Assembly (NCBI RefSeq): GCF_000428785.1 | Contig: NZ_KE386798.1 | Coordinates: 60,403 to 124,402 of the forward strand | Direction of reading: 5' to 3' | DNA: 64,000 nucleotides | Source: Conchiformibius kuhniae DSM 17694 | GTDB lineage: Bacteria; Pseudomonadota; Gammaproteobacteria; Burkholderiales; Neisseriaceae | Shown here: positions 42,850-51,815 of the stretch, in pieces | How the letters are laid out: every line of letters begins with the position of its first letter | Position numbering within the stretch: the first letter of the stretch is position 1 | Translations under genes and position numbers: made by a program | Notes under the pieces: generated by a model | What the model saw: the letters and a program-made list of their open reading frames with translations, nothing else | The model's database searches: none | What the model was told of the DNA's origin: nothing

Positions 42850-43052
42850 GCTGTTTCCTTGCGGTGTCGGGTTGCGGGGCAACGGCAAATGATGCGCTGC
42901 GGTTTGAAATTTATCGGGTTTTTCGCGGCAATACGGGGCGCGGAGTGGGGCGATTATGCCACAAAACCGTTTGTTTGGTGGTGTTTTGGCGGCAGGGCGG
43001 CGGCGGCTTGGTCTATAATTTGGTGTTTGCAGTTGTTGTTTTGTTGTACTTT

Positions 43053-44885
43053 ATGAGTGTCCGTTTTACCCGCCGCCGTTTTTTGGGCGGCAGTGCCGCG
43101 TTGCTGGCGGCGTCTTGCACCAACCCCGCCGCTTACCGCTTGCCCGAAAGCGATGCTTCCGCTTTGCCGTATTATCCGCCGTCTTTGTCGGGCTTGCGCG
43201 GCGACCACGACGGCAGCCAACACGCCGCACACGGCGTTGCTTTGGGCGGCAAACGCCATGCTTTGCCCGAAGATGGGGGCGAACAATGCGATTTGCTGGT
43301 GGTGGGCGCGGGCATCAGTGGGCTGACCGCCGCCTATCTCTACCGCAAAGCCAAACCCGATGCCCAAATCCTGATTCTCGACAACCACGACGATTTCGGC
43401 GGCCATGCCAAGCGCAACGAATTTGTGGTGGACGGCAAAACCCTGATTACCTACGGCGGCAGCGAGTCGCTGGACGCGCCCGAAAGCAGCTTTTCCAAAA
43501 ACGCCCACGCGCTGCTGAAAGAATTGGGCGTGGACTACCGAAAATTTCATCAATATTTTCAAAAAGATTTGTATGCGAAACAATGGGGCTTGAGCAAAGG
43601 CGTGTTGTTTGGCGCGGCATCGTTCGGGCAAGATATGGTGGTGGCGGGCGATCTGAACGACCCGACAACCGCCGCCGCCGCGATTGCGCGTTTTCCGCTT
43701 CCCGAAGCCGACCGCGCCGCGCTCACCGAACTGTACACGCGCCCCAAAGACTATTTGCGCGGCAAATCACGCAAGCAAAGGCAATATTTTGCCGAAAAAA
43801 CCGATTATTATGCTTTTTTGCGCGACACGGTGAAGCTGCCGCACCATGCCTTACGCTTTCTTGCCAACATCAGTTCCGAATACTGGGGACATGCCATTAA
43901 CGCCGTTTCTGTGGGCGAAGCGGCGGAAAACGGCTATCCGGGAACGCAAAAACTGGCGTTGCCTGTGGAAAAAGCAGCGAAAGAACCCTACATCTACCAT
44001 TTTCCGGACGGCAATGCTTCGATTGCCCGTTTGCTGGTACGCAAGCTGATTCCCGCCGCCGCTTCGGGCAGCACGATGGAAGACATCGTTACCGCGCCGT
44101 TTGACTACGCGCAATTGGACAAGCCCGAGCATCGTGTCCGTTTGCGCTTGAACAGCACCGCCGTGCATTTGGAAAACCGCGATGGCGCGGTGGCGGCGCT
44201 GTATGTCGGCAAGGACGGCGCACTCAAACGGGTGTCGGCGCGGCAGTGCGTGTTTGCCGGACACGCTGCTTTGGCGGCGCGGATTGTGCCGCAAATGCCG
44301 CAAGCGCAGCAAAACGCGATGAAAAGCAATGTGAAAATTCCGATGGTGTATGCCAAAGTGGCGCTGAAAAACGCCCGTGCGTTCAAAAAATTGGGCGTGT
44401 ATTCGCTGTATGCGCCCGATGCGCCGTATTGTTTGCTGCAACTGGACGACCCCGTAAACATCGGCAGCTACCGCCACGCCGCCACGCCGGACGAACCCAT
44501 CGTGCTGCACGCCGTCCGCATCGCCACCGCTTTTGACGGCGCGGACGCGCGCGCCATGTATCGCGGCGGACGGGCGCGTTTGGCGGGGCAGGACTTGGCG
44601 GCTTTGGAAGCGGAATTGCGCGGGCAGTTGGCGGGGCTGTACCGTTTGGCGGGTGAGTCTTTGGACGATGTGCTGGCGGGCATCACCTTCAACCGTTGGT
44701 CGCACGGCTACAGCTATGAGCAGGTGCCGTTGTGGGACTCTGACGAAGCCGCCGCACGCGCCACCGCGCAAATGCAAAAGCGTGTGGGCAATATCGTGAT
44801 GGCGGGGACGGACGTGGCGTGGAAGCCGTATTTGCAGGACGCGGTGGAACAGGCGTTCCGTGCGGTGGCGCAGCTTGCGGCTTAA
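43053..44885 (+). CDS. Spermidine-dehydrogenase-like Tat lipoprotein (FAD/NAD(P)-binding)
   Basis: The 610-residue protein has a twin-arginine signal (TRRRFLGG) that also ends in a lipobox (LAASC, Cys22), so it is probably exported folded and lipidated. VVGAGISGLTAAYLYRK is the dinucleotide-binding loop, and DDFGGHAKRNEF and YGGSESLDAPESSFS match the pattern of spermidine dehydrogenase SpdH from Pseudomonas. That enzyme oxidises spermidine to diaminopropane and an aldehyde. A TATAAT at 43014-43019 may be its -10 box. The gene is divergent from metG. Confidence 0.8.
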   Translation: MSVRFTRRRFLGGSAALLAASCTNPAAYRLPESDASALPYYPPSLSGLRGDHDGSQHAAHGVALGGKRHALPEDGGEQCDLLVVGAGISGLTAAYLYRKAKPDAQILILDNHDDFGGHAKRNEFVVDGKTLITYGGSESLDAPESSFSKNAHALLKELGVDYRKFHQYFQKDLYAKQWGLSKGVLFGAASFGQDMVVAGDLNDPTTAAAAIARFPLPEADRAALTELYTRPKDYLRGKSRKQRQYFAEKTDYYAFLRDTVKLPHHALRFLANISSEYWGHAINAVSVGEAAENGYPGTQKLALPVEKAAKEPYIYHFPDGNASIARLLVRKLIPAAASGSTMEDIVTAPFDYAQLDKPEHRVRLRLNSTAVHLENRDGAVAALYVGKDGALKRVSARQCVFAGHAALAARIVPQMPQAQQNAMKSNVKIPMVYAKVALKNARAFKKLGVYSLYAPDAPYCLLQLDDPVNIGSYRHAATPDEPIVLHAVRIATAFDGADARAMYRGGRARLAGQDLAALEAELRGQLAGLYRLAGESLDDVLAGITFNRWSHGYSYEQVPLWDSDEAAARATAQMQKRVGNIVMAGTDVAWKPYLQDAVEQAFRAVAQLAA

Positions 44886-44981
44886 GGCGTGTGCAAACGG
44901 ATATTTTTTAGCATTTTGTAAGTGTTGTGTTAGAATTGCCGTCTTGCCGTCCGTAAGGGGCGGCGGCGTGAAGGAGTCTGC

Positions 44982-46004
44982 ATGAATATCACCGTTTTGG
45001 GGGCGGGCGCGTGGGGAACGGCGCTGGCGGTGCATTTTGCCGTACACGGTCATCGCACGGCTTTGTGGACGCGCAATCCCGAGCATGCCGCCCAAATGCG
45101 TCTGCACCGTGAAAACCGCCGCTATCTGCCCGATGTCGCGCTGCCGGCGCAATTGTCGCCGCACAGCGAGTTGGCAGACGCGTTGCGCGGTTGCGAATTG
45201 TTGTTGGCGGTCGTGCCGGTGGCGGCGTTGCGCGGCTGCATGGAAGCGGTACGCGGTGCGGGCGGGGCGGGTATTCCCGTGCTGGCGGCGTGCAAGGGCT
45301 TTGAGCCGCAAAGCGGTTTGCTGCCGTTTCAGGTGCTGGCGCAGGTGTTGCCCGACAACGGCAAAACCGGCGTGCTCTCCGGCCCGAGCTTCGCGCAGGA
45401 ATTGGCGCGGCAACTGCCTTGTGCCGTGTGTTTGGCAGGCAACGATGCGGCGTGGATACGCGCCCTGTCTGCCGAACTGAATACCGCCGTGATGCGCCTG
45501 TATGCCAATGAAGACGTTGTCGGCGTGTGTGTCGGCGGCGCGGTCAAAAACGTGATGGCGATTGCCGCCGGCTTGAGCGACGGCTTGGGCTTGGGCATGA
45601 ACGCCCGTGCCGCCCTGATGACGCGCGGTTTGGCGGAAATGAACCGCTTGGCGGTGGCGATGGGCGCACAGGAAACCACCATGATGGGTTTGTCGGGCAT
45701 GGGCGATTTGCTGCTCACCTGCACCGGCGCACTCTCGCGCAACCGTCAAGTGGGCTTGGCGCTGGCACAAGGGCAAACCCTGCCGCAGGCGCTTGCCGCG
45801 CTCAGACACGTTGCCGAAGGCGTGCCTGCCGTTGCCGAAGTGTGCCGCGCCGCACGGCACTACCGAATCGACATGCCCGTCAGCCAAGCCCTGTTTGACC
45901 TGTTTGAAGGACGCACCGCCGCCGCCGACATCGCCGCCCGCCTGATGCGGCGCGAACCCACCGGCGAACACACCCGCGCCCCCGCACAAATTTCAGAGAA
46001 ATAA
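44982..46004 (+). CDS. gpsA: Glycerol-3-phosphate dehydrogenase [NAD(P)+]
   Basis: GpsA reduces dihydroxyacetone phosphate to glycerol 3-phosphate for phospholipid synthesis. The 340-residue protein has the Rossmann start TVLGAGAWGTALA, the conserved GPSFAQELA and the C-terminal NRQVGLALAQG region. AAGGAG lies before the ATG. It is followed after seven bases by the coiled-coil gene and then zapA. Confidence 0.95.
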   Translation: MNITVLGAGAWGTALAVHFAVHGHRTALWTRNPEHAAQMRLHRENRRYLPDVALPAQLSPHSELADALRGCELLLAVVPVAALRGCMEAVRGAGGAGIPVLAACKGFEPQSGLLPFQVLAQVLPDNGKTGVLSGPSFAQELARQLPCAVCLAGNDAAWIRALSAELNTAVMRLYANEDVVGVCVGGAVKNVMAIAAGLSDGLGLGMNARAALMTRGLAEMNRLAVAMGAQETTMMGLSGMGDLLLTCTGALSRNRQVGLALAQGQTLPQALAALRHVAEGVPAVAEVCRAARHYRIDMPVSQALFDLFEGRTAAADIAARLMRREPTGEHTRAPAQISEK

Positions 46005-46011
46005 AGCCACT

Positions 46012-47553
46012 ATGAACCGCAACTTAGAACAACTTGAAAACAAACTGCGCGAGCTGATTGGCACAATCGGCACCAAACAGGCCGACTGCGACCGTTTGGC
46101 GAGCGAATTGGACGAATCGCGCCGCCAAGCACAAGAAGAAGTCGGACGGCTGCACGGCGAATTGGCGGCACAAGCTGCCGAACTGGAAGCCGAGCGCAAG
46201 AAAAAACCGGGCGACGCCGCCGCCCAAAAATTCATCGGCGAGCTGGAAGACAAACTCGCCTTTCACGAACAGCAGATTGAATTATTGGAAAAAGAGCGCG
46301 TCAATTTGCGCGACCAAATCACCTTTTTGCAAAACAACCTGCACAAATGCGAACAAGATTGGCAGCAAAAATTCGACAACGCCCAAAGCGCGTGGGAAGA
46401 CAAACGCCAACAACTGGACGACCGTTGCCGCGAAAGTGCCCAATTGCTTCAGGAAAAAGAAGCGCACTGGGAAGCACTGGCACACGAGCGCGACCTGAAC
46501 GCGCAAGGCAGGGAACGCGAGTGGCAGGAGCGCCTGTCGGAAAGCCAGTCGGCAGCCGAACGCCGCTACCGCGAATTGGAAGACGCCCTTCGCGCCGCCG
46601 AACGCCGTGCCGAAAAACAACTGCGCGAATGGCACGAAAAAATCAAAACGGTGGAAAACCATGCCGCCGATGAAAACGAACGCCTGCACAAACAATTACA
46701 AGCCACACAAAAGCACGCGGACGAGCGGGTGAAATCCCTGCAGCTTCAGCTTTCCGAAACCGAAAGCCGCGCCGAACACGAAATCGGCGATTTGGCACAC
46801 AAGCTGCAAACCGCCCGCGACGAAGCGGAAACGCAGCGCAAAGAATGGGCGGACAAGCTGCACACCGCCGAAAAAGAATCGCAGGAATTTGAAGCCAAGC
46901 TTTATGTTGCCGAAAAAGCCGCCGACCGCCACATCAAAGAGCTGCAAAATAAAGTCAAAGAACTGCAAAACGACTTGCTCGAAACGCAGGACTTGCTGGA
47001 ACACGAACGCAAGGAATTCGGTTTCCGCCTGCAAGACAGCAAAGATGCGGCAGACAAACAAATGACGGCGCTGCGCGATGAGCTCAAAGCGGCGCAACAG
47101 GCGGCGAAAGACACCGAAACGGCGTGGGCGGAAAAACTCAACCGCAACGGCGAGCAAATGGACAATCTGCGTAAAGAGTTGGCAGAAAAAGAAAACGAGC
47201 TGCAATTGCACGAAGAAAAAACGCAGCGCCGTTTGGACGAGGCACAGCACCAGCAGGCGCGTTTGAACGAGCGTTTGGCGGAGCAGTCCGAGCGGCACAA
47301 GCGCGAAACCGCGCAGCTTAAAGAACGCCACGAGCAGGAAATGAACACGGTCAGCCAAACCCTGAGCCGCCAAATCGGCAGCCTGAACGAGCAGATTAAA
47401 AACGAAAAAACCGCTTTGCAAACGCAAATGCTCAAACTCAATACCCAAAATCAGGAATACCGCAGCCTGCTTTTGCAAAGTGCGGGCGACATCCGCAAGT
47501 TGCTGGCGCGTCTGCCCGTGCAAGACGACGTGTCGGAAGGGAGTGAGCCATGA
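46012..47553 (+). CDS. Very long coiled-coil protein, ZapB-like at its ends
   Basis: The 513-residue protein is almost entirely charged heptad coiled coil with no membrane segment or signal. Its first 30 residues (LEQLENKLRELIGTIGTKQ) and last 25 (LLLQSAGDIRKLLARLPVQ) read like the two halves of the short ZapB-like proteins usually found just before zapA in Beta-proteobacteria. Here about 450 residues of coiled coil lie between them. The stop overlaps zapA (ATGA), so the two are probably made together. A role in organising the division site is inferred from this link. Confidence 0.75.
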   Translation: MNRNLEQLENKLRELIGTIGTKQADCDRLASELDESRRQAQEEVGRLHGELAAQAAELEAERKKKPGDAAAQKFIGELEDKLAFHEQQIELLEKERVNLRDQITFLQNNLHKCEQDWQQKFDNAQSAWEDKRQQLDDRCRESAQLLQEKEAHWEALAHERDLNAQGREREWQERLSESQSAAERRYRELEDALRAAERRAEKQLREWHEKIKTVENHAADENERLHKQLQATQKHADERVKSLQLQLSETESRAEHEIGDLAHKLQTARDEAETQRKEWADKLHTAEKESQEFEAKLYVAEKAADRHIKELQNKVKELQNDLLETQDLLEHERKEFGFRLQDSKDAADKQMTALRDELKAAQQAAKDTETAWAEKLNRNGEQMDNLRKELAEKENELQLHEEKTQRRLDEAQHQQARLNERLAEQSERHKRETAQLKERHEQEMNTVSQTLSRQIGSLNEQIKNEKTALQTQMLKLNTQNQEYRSLLLQSAGDIRKLLARLPVQDDVSEGSEP

Positions 47554-47840
47554 ACATCGAACAAATCAACGTTTCCATTTTGAACCGCCGTTTTACCATC
47601 GGCACGCCCGAAGCGGAGCGCGGCACCTTGCTGCAGGCGGTGGATTTGCTCAATCAGAAAATCACGGCGATTCAAACCGCAGGGCGCAATATGGAAACCG
47701 ATAAGGTGGTGATTATGGCGGCGCTGAACCTCACCCACGATTTGCTCAAGCAGATTAACGAAAATAAATCGTTGGCAGAAACGCAAATCGGCGGTAAAAT
47801 AGACGCCCTGATTGAGTTGTGCGACAGTGCGCTCAAATAA
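47550..47840 (+). CDS. zapA: Cell division protein ZapA
   Basis: ZapA crosslinks FtsZ filaments at the division ring. The 96-residue protein begins INVSILNRRFTIGTPEAE, ends in the coiled-coil helix typical of the family, and has the usual AALNLTHDLL segment. It overlaps the coiled-coil gene by four bases. The 6S RNA gene follows, an order conserved in many Proteobacteria. Confidence 0.93.
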   Translation: MNIEQINVSILNRRFTIGTPEAERGTLLQAVDLLNQKITAIQTAGRNMETDKVVIMAALNLTHDLLKQINENKSLAETQIGGKIDALIELCDSALK

Positions 47841-47846
47841 GTTTTT

Positions 47847-48020
47847 CCCTGCGGTGTTCGTGAAGGCATACATTCCTTTGAACCAATAAAGTTTGCTTCA
47901 GGTTGTCGGGAGCTGCAGCAGGTGCGCGCGTTCCGCTTGCGGAATGTACCCGAAGCTGCCCGAGACGACCGCCTTGTTTACAAGGTTCAAGCGGACTCAG
48001 CCGAATCGGCATCTGCGGGG
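47847..48020 (+). ncRNA. ssrS: 6S RNA
   Basis: 6S RNA binds the sigma-70 holoenzyme and damps transcription in stationary phase. The region follows zapA, as usual. A closing stem forms between CCCTGCGG (47847-47854) and CTGCGGGG (48013-48020), about 174 nt apart. The CGACCGCCTTGTTTACAAGG and TTCAAGCGGACTCAGCCG segments match the 3' half of known 6S RNAs. The exact ends are uncertain by several bases. Confidence 0.75.
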
Positions 48021-48031
48021 TTCTGCATCAG

Positions 48032-48068
48032 CACACCATCTGTTTGAAAGCAGATGGTGTGTTTTTTT
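48032..48068 (+). terminator. Terminator after 6S RNA
   Basis: An 11-bp stem, CACACCATCTG (48032-48042) with CAGATGGTGTG (48051-48061), has an 8-nt loop and is followed by seven T. Confidence 0.85.
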
Positions 48069-48075
48069 AGGGCTT

Positions 48076-48328
48076 TAGGGCGTGTCGTCAATTGACCGGA
48101 AAACCTCTGCACCGTCATTCCCGCGCAGGTGTAGCTTGGGTTGGCGCGAAGCACAAACCCAATAAAATCCATAAATTTTCGGAAAAATGTTGGGTTTTCA
48201 CTTCGTTTCAACCCAAGCTACGCTTGCTTCACAAACATCAGGCAGTAGATTCCCGCATTCGCGGAAATGACGGCGTTTTGGTATTGTGCTGATTTATAGT
48301 AGAAAAGTTTAATTGATGGCACGCCCTA
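48076..48328. repeat. Dispersed TAG-end repeat carrying an 85-bp MITE
   Basis: Both ends are present: TAGGGCGTGTCGTCAATT at 48076 and AATTGATGGCACGCCCTA at 48328, whose CTA is the stop of the M16 protease gene. One half is interrupted by a TA-flanked 85-bp insert (48134-48218). It is nearly identical over about 200 bases to the copy before dnaG. Confidence 0.8.
48134..48218. mobile_element. 85-bp MITE with TA target duplication
   Basis: The ends GCTTGGGTTG and CAACCCAAGC are inverted repeats, flanked by TA on both sides (48132-48133 and 48219-48220). A second internal pair (AACCCAA / TTGGGTT) lets the element fold on itself. The uninterrupted site exists at 19971. TA duplication suggests mobilisation by an IS630/mariner-type transposase. 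Confidence 0.7.
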
Positions 48329-49657
48329 GCGTTTTTTGGTTTTGGGGGCGGGGCGCGGGTCAAGCCGGACGAACACTTGCCGGCGTGGGTCGGTGAGCAG
48401 CTTGGCGGCGGCTTGAATGTCGGCGGAAGTTACCGCCGCGATGCGTTGGCGGATTTCGTGTTCGTCTGCGTGGTTGAAGCCGTGATGTTCGAGGGTGGCG
48501 ATTAAGCCTGCTTGCCCTTCGATGCTGTCGCGGGCGTAAACGGCGGCAGATTCTTCGCGAATCCGCGCTCTTTGCAGTTCGTCTTCTCCCACGCCGTTGG
48601 CGGCGATGTCGGCGATTTGCGCTTCAATGGCTTGGCGCAGTCGGGTAACGGTGGCGCGTTCGGAAGGCATGGCGGCGATGGTCAGCAGTTGTGGTTGCCG
48701 TCCGAACACGGAATACGATGTGGCGATTTCCAATGCCAGTTGTTGCCCGCGAATCAGGTGTTTGTCGAAGCGGGCGGCGGTGTGTCCGTCCAGAATGTCG
48801 GTCAGCATGCTCAGGGCATAGGGCAGTTTGTCGTCCAGTTGGTGCAAGTGGGGGACGCGGTAGCCGAGCATGAACATGGGCTGTTTGGTGTTGCCGGTGG
48901 TGCGGGCGGAAGTGGCTTGGCGGATTTGGGCTTCGTCCAATTGATGACGGGCGGGAAGCGGGCGCGGGGCGATGCCGGCAAAATGCCGTTTGACTTCGGC
49001 GATGGTGCTGTGCGCGTCCACATCGCCGACAATCACCAGCAGGGCGTTGTTGGGCGCATACCATTGCGCGTACCAACGGCGCAGGTCGTTGGCGGTGAGG
49101 GTGTGCAGGTCTGCCATCGTGCCGATGACGGTGGTGCGGTTGGCGGGTTTGTCGAAGGCGCGCAATTGCAGTTGTTCGTAGAGGCTGCCCATTGGGTTGT
49201 CGTCGATGCGTTCACGGCGTTCTTCGCGTATTACTTTCATTTCGTTGGTAAATTCGGTATCGCTGAAGTTGAGGTTACGCATGCGGTCGGCTTCCAAACG
49301 CAGCACTTCGGGCAGGTGTTGTTTGGCAACGGTTTGGTGGTAAACGGTTTCGCCGTTGGCGGTATAGGCGTTGTTGTTGCCGCCCATTGCCGAGATGCGG
49401 CGGGCAAATTCGCCCGAAGGCACGGCGGGCGTGCCTTTGAACATCATGTGTTCGAGCGCGTGGCTCAAGCCGCTTTTGCCCGCGTGTTCGTCAATCGAGC
49501 CGACTTTGTACCACAACTGGACGGTGGCAACGGGGGCGCGTTTGTCTTCGCGCACGACAACGGTCATGCCGTTGGCAAGGGTTTCCCGCACGGTGTGCGC
49601 CCAAGCGGGCAGGGCAGCCGCCAACAGCAGGACGGCCGTTAAAATACTTTTTTTCAT
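48326..49657 (-). CDS. Exported M16 zinc protease
   Basis: The 443-residue protein has a signal peptide (MKKSILTAVLLLAAALPAWA), so it is periplasmic. It carries the inverted zinc motif HALEH (residues 66-70) with MMFKGT, followed by GGNNNAYTANGETVYH, as in insulinase-family proteases. The C-terminal half has the R/Y substrate-binding pattern of the inactive M16 domain. M16 genes often come as a pair; only one is present here. Start 49657 follows AAAAGGAAC. The stop is supplied by the adjoining repeat. Confidence 0.9.
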   Translation of the reverse strand: MKKSILTAVLLLAAALPAWAHTVRETLANGMTVVVREDKRAPVATVQLWYKVGSIDEHAGKSGLSHALEHMMFKGTPAVPSGEFARRISAMGGNNNAYTANGETVYHQTVAKQHLPEVLRLEADRMRNLNFSDTEFTNEMKVIREERRERIDDNPMGSLYEQLQLRAFDKPANRTTVIGTMADLHTLTANDLRRWYAQWYAPNNALLVIVGDVDAHSTIAEVKRHFAGIAPRPLPARHQLDEAQIRQATSARTTGNTKQPMFMLGYRVPHLHQLDDKLPYALSMLTDILDGHTAARFDKHLIRGQQLALEIATSYSVFGRQPQLLTIAAMPSERATVTRLRQAIEAQIADIAANGVGEDELQRARIREESAAVYARDSIEGQAGLIATLEHHGFNHADEHEIRQRIAAVTSADIQAAAKLLTDPRRQVFVRLDPRPAPKTKKR

Positions 49658-49723
49658 TTTGTTCCTTTTCGGTTTGTTTCGGGCAGACCGTGCGTCTAAA
49701 TTTTCCATAACACGAGTCCTTAT

Positions 49724-50191
49724 TTAAAAATCAAAAGTTGGATTAATTTGCCCTTGCCATTCGTGTAAAAAATAAGCACGAACAGCCTCTTTGATAACCG
49801 GCAAAACAGCTGTCATTTCCTCAATCTTTTTTCTCCCTTTGTCCCAAATCCAGACCAATTTAATATTTTCCCTATCATATTCCCCGTCATCGTTTTCTTG
49901 ATGAATGGTAAACAAGATTTTTCTGCCATCAACATATAATAAAAAGCTATGGGCGTGTTTGCCACCTATGTATCCAGGATAAGAGCCCATTCTTAAATAA
50001 CACTCTGCTTCATCATCTAAAAAAATATCTTGAAATCCTCCCCTACTGCCAAACGAAAAAAATTTATTAAAATACCCAAACACATAAACACCATACAAAT
50101 AACCTCCGTTTTTCTTCATCTCCATTTCTTCATACATTCGGTATTTTTCAATCATTTCCGGTGTGGCTTGTTCATAATAAACAAAGTTCAT
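49724..50191 (-). CDS. Tandem paralogue 2 of an unrecognised 155-aa protein
   Basis: The cytoplasmic acidic protein (MNFVYYEQATPEMIEKY) lacks a signal or membrane segment. It is nearly the same as the product of the gene upstream, except between about residues 23 and 52. It is AT-rich relative to its neighbours. Small, AT-rich, duplicated cytoplasmic proteins with one variable patch are often immunity proteins of polymorphic toxins, but no toxin gene is adjacent. AAGGAATCCCG precedes the ATG. Confidence 0.65.
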   Translation of the reverse strand: MNFVYYEQATPEMIEKYRMYEEMEMKKNGGYLYGVYVFGYFNKFFSFGSRGGFQDIFLDDEAECYLRMGSYPGYIGGKHAHSFLLYVDGRKILFTIHQENDDGEYDRENIKLVWIWDKGRKKIEEMTAVLPVIKEAVRAYFLHEWQGQINPTFDF

Positions 50192-50258
50192 CGGGATTCC
50201 TTTTCGGTTTGTTTCGGGCAGACCGTGCGTCTAAATTTTCCATAATACAAATCCTTAT

Positions 50259-50720
50259 TTAAAAATCAAAAGTAAGATTAATTGGTTCTAGCCATTCGTG
50301 TAAAAAATAAGCCTGAACAGCCTCTTTGATTACCGGCAAAACAGCAGTCATTTCCTCAATCTTTTTTTTCCCTTTGTCCCAAATCCAGACCAATTTAATA
50401 TTTTCTTCATCATATTCTCCTTCATCATTTTCCTGATGAATGGTAAACAAGATTTTTCTGCCATCAACATATAACAAAAAGCTATGAACGTGTTTGCCAC
50501 CCATATATCCGGGCACCGAACCTATTCTGAAATAACATTCTGCTTCATCATCTAAAAAAATATCGCGGAAACCCACCCTGATACCAAATGCAAATTTGCG
50601 TGTAAAACCCGTACGAATACCATACAAATAACCTCCGCTTATTGTCATCTCCCTTTCTTCATACATTCGGTATTTTTCAATCATTTTCGGTGTGGCTTGT
50701 TCATAATAAACAAAGTTCAT
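50259..50720 (-). CDS. Tandem paralogue 1 of an unrecognised 153-aa protein
   Basis: It shares its start (MNFVYYEQATPKMIEKYRMY), its centre (LDDEAECY) and its C-terminal half (KILFTIHQEND; IKLVWIWDKG) with the neighbouring paralogue. The region of about residues 23-50 differs. The downstream spacer (about 70 bases with GGTTTGTTTCGGGCAGACC) is repeated after the second copy, so the duplication unit was gene plus spacer. The family is not recognised. Confidence 0.65.
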   Translation of the reverse strand: MNFVYYEQATPKMIEKYRMYEEREMTISGGYLYGIRTGFTRKFAFGIRVGFRDIFLDDEAECYFRIGSVPGYMGGKHVHSFLLYVDGRKILFTIHQENDEGEYDEENIKLVWIWDKGKKKIEEMTAVLPVIKEAVQAYFLHEWLEPINLTFDF

Positions 50721-50754
50721 CGGGATTCCTTTTCGGTGTGTATGTTTTGCTCAT

Positions 50755-50885
50755 GAAATATAAAAAATGCCGTTATGCCCGCGAATGCGAAAGTCCACTG
50801 CCCGATGTTTGGTAAGCGGTGTTTTAAGCGGCGTTTGCTTGAGTTTGTTTTGGATTTCCGCATTGGCGGGCATGACGGTGCGGAC
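50755..50885. repeat. Worn dispersed repeat before argB end
   Basis: Two imperfect palindromes (GCCGTTATGCCCGCGAATGC and CGCATTGGCGGGCATGACGG) and the CACTGCCCGATGTTTGGTAA spacer identify a copy that has lost its ends. Confidence 0.55.
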
Positions 50886-50909
50886 GTTTCAGGCTGCCCG
50901 AAATGCCGT

Positions 50910-51764
50910 TTAACGGCAAAACAACGTGCCGCTTCCCTTGTGGCTGAACATTTCCAGCAAAATGGAATGCGCCACGCGCCCGTCAATAATCGCCGCTTCG
51001 TCCACGCCGCCGCGTACCGCGTCCGCACAGCATTCCACTTTCGGAATCATGCCGCCCGCGATAATGCCCTGTTCGGTGAGCGCGGCGATGTCGTTTACCG
51101 ACACGCGCTCCATCAGCGTGTTTTCATCGTGGCGGTCGCGCAGCAGTCCGGCGGTGTCGGTCATGCTCACCAGTTTGGCGGCGTTCAGGGCAACGGCGAT
51201 TTGTCCGGCGGCGGTGTCGGCGTTGATGTTGTAGGGCGTGCCGTGTTCGTCCGCGCCGATGGTGGCAATCACGGGAATAAAACCCGAATCCAGTGAAAAT
51301 TCAATCAAATGTGTGTCCACGCGCACAATGTCGCCCACAAAGCCCCAATCCGCCGCGCCCGTGCGTTTTTCGCACAGCAGCATGCCGCCGTCAATGCCGC
51401 ACAAACCGATGCCGCGCCCTTTCAGCAGCGCGACCAGACTTTTATTGACTTTGCCCGCCAACATCTGCTGCACCACGTCCATGGTTTCGCGGTCGGTAAC
51501 GCGCAAGCCGTCAATAAACACGCTTTCTTTGCCAATCAGTTTCAAGCCTTGCGCGATTTCCGGCCCGCCGCCGTGCACCAGCACCACGCGGATGCCGATT
51601 TGGTTCAGCAGCAGCAAATCCTGCATCACGGCTTGTTTGAGTTCTTCGTTAATCATGGCGTTGCCGCCGTATTTCACCACGATGGTGCGGTTTTGGTATT
51701 TTTTGATGTAGGGCGCGGCTTCGCCCATGGCGCGGGCAAGGGCGTGGATTTGGGATTGGTGCAT
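50910..51764 (-). CDS. argB: Acetylglutamate kinase
   Basis: ArgB phosphorylates N-acetylglutamate in arginine synthesis and is the usual target of arginine feedback. The 284-residue protein has VVKYGGNAM, LVHGGGPEI and the C-terminal GGMIPKVECC of amino-acid kinases. ATG 51764 begins MHQSQIHALARAM; the longer upstream frame crosses repeat sequence. It belongs to a minus-strand group with argJ, a LysE-type exporter and argC. Confidence 0.95.
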   Translation of the reverse strand: MHQSQIHALARAMGEAAPYIKKYQNRTIVVKYGGNAMINEELKQAVMQDLLLLNQIGIRVVLVHGGGPEIAQGLKLIGKESVFIDGLRVTDRETMDVVQQMLAGKVNKSLVALLKGRGIGLCGIDGGMLLCEKRTGAADWGFVGDIVRVDTHLIEFSLDSGFIPVIATIGADEHGTPYNINADTAAGQIAVALNAAKLVSMTDTAGLLRDRHDENTLMERVSVNDIAALTEQGIIAGGMIPKVECCADAVRGGVDEAAIIDGRVAHSILLEMFSHKGSGTLFCR

Positions 51765-51815
51765 GGTGTTTGTCCTGTGGGTGGGGGAAACGGGGCGTTT
51801 CGGGTTTGCATTCAA

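Noticed and set aside
43851..45989. 712-codon open frame spanning the opposite strand of the SpdH-like gene and gpsA
   Set aside because: It crosses two good genes and an intergenic region; no start signal or motif.
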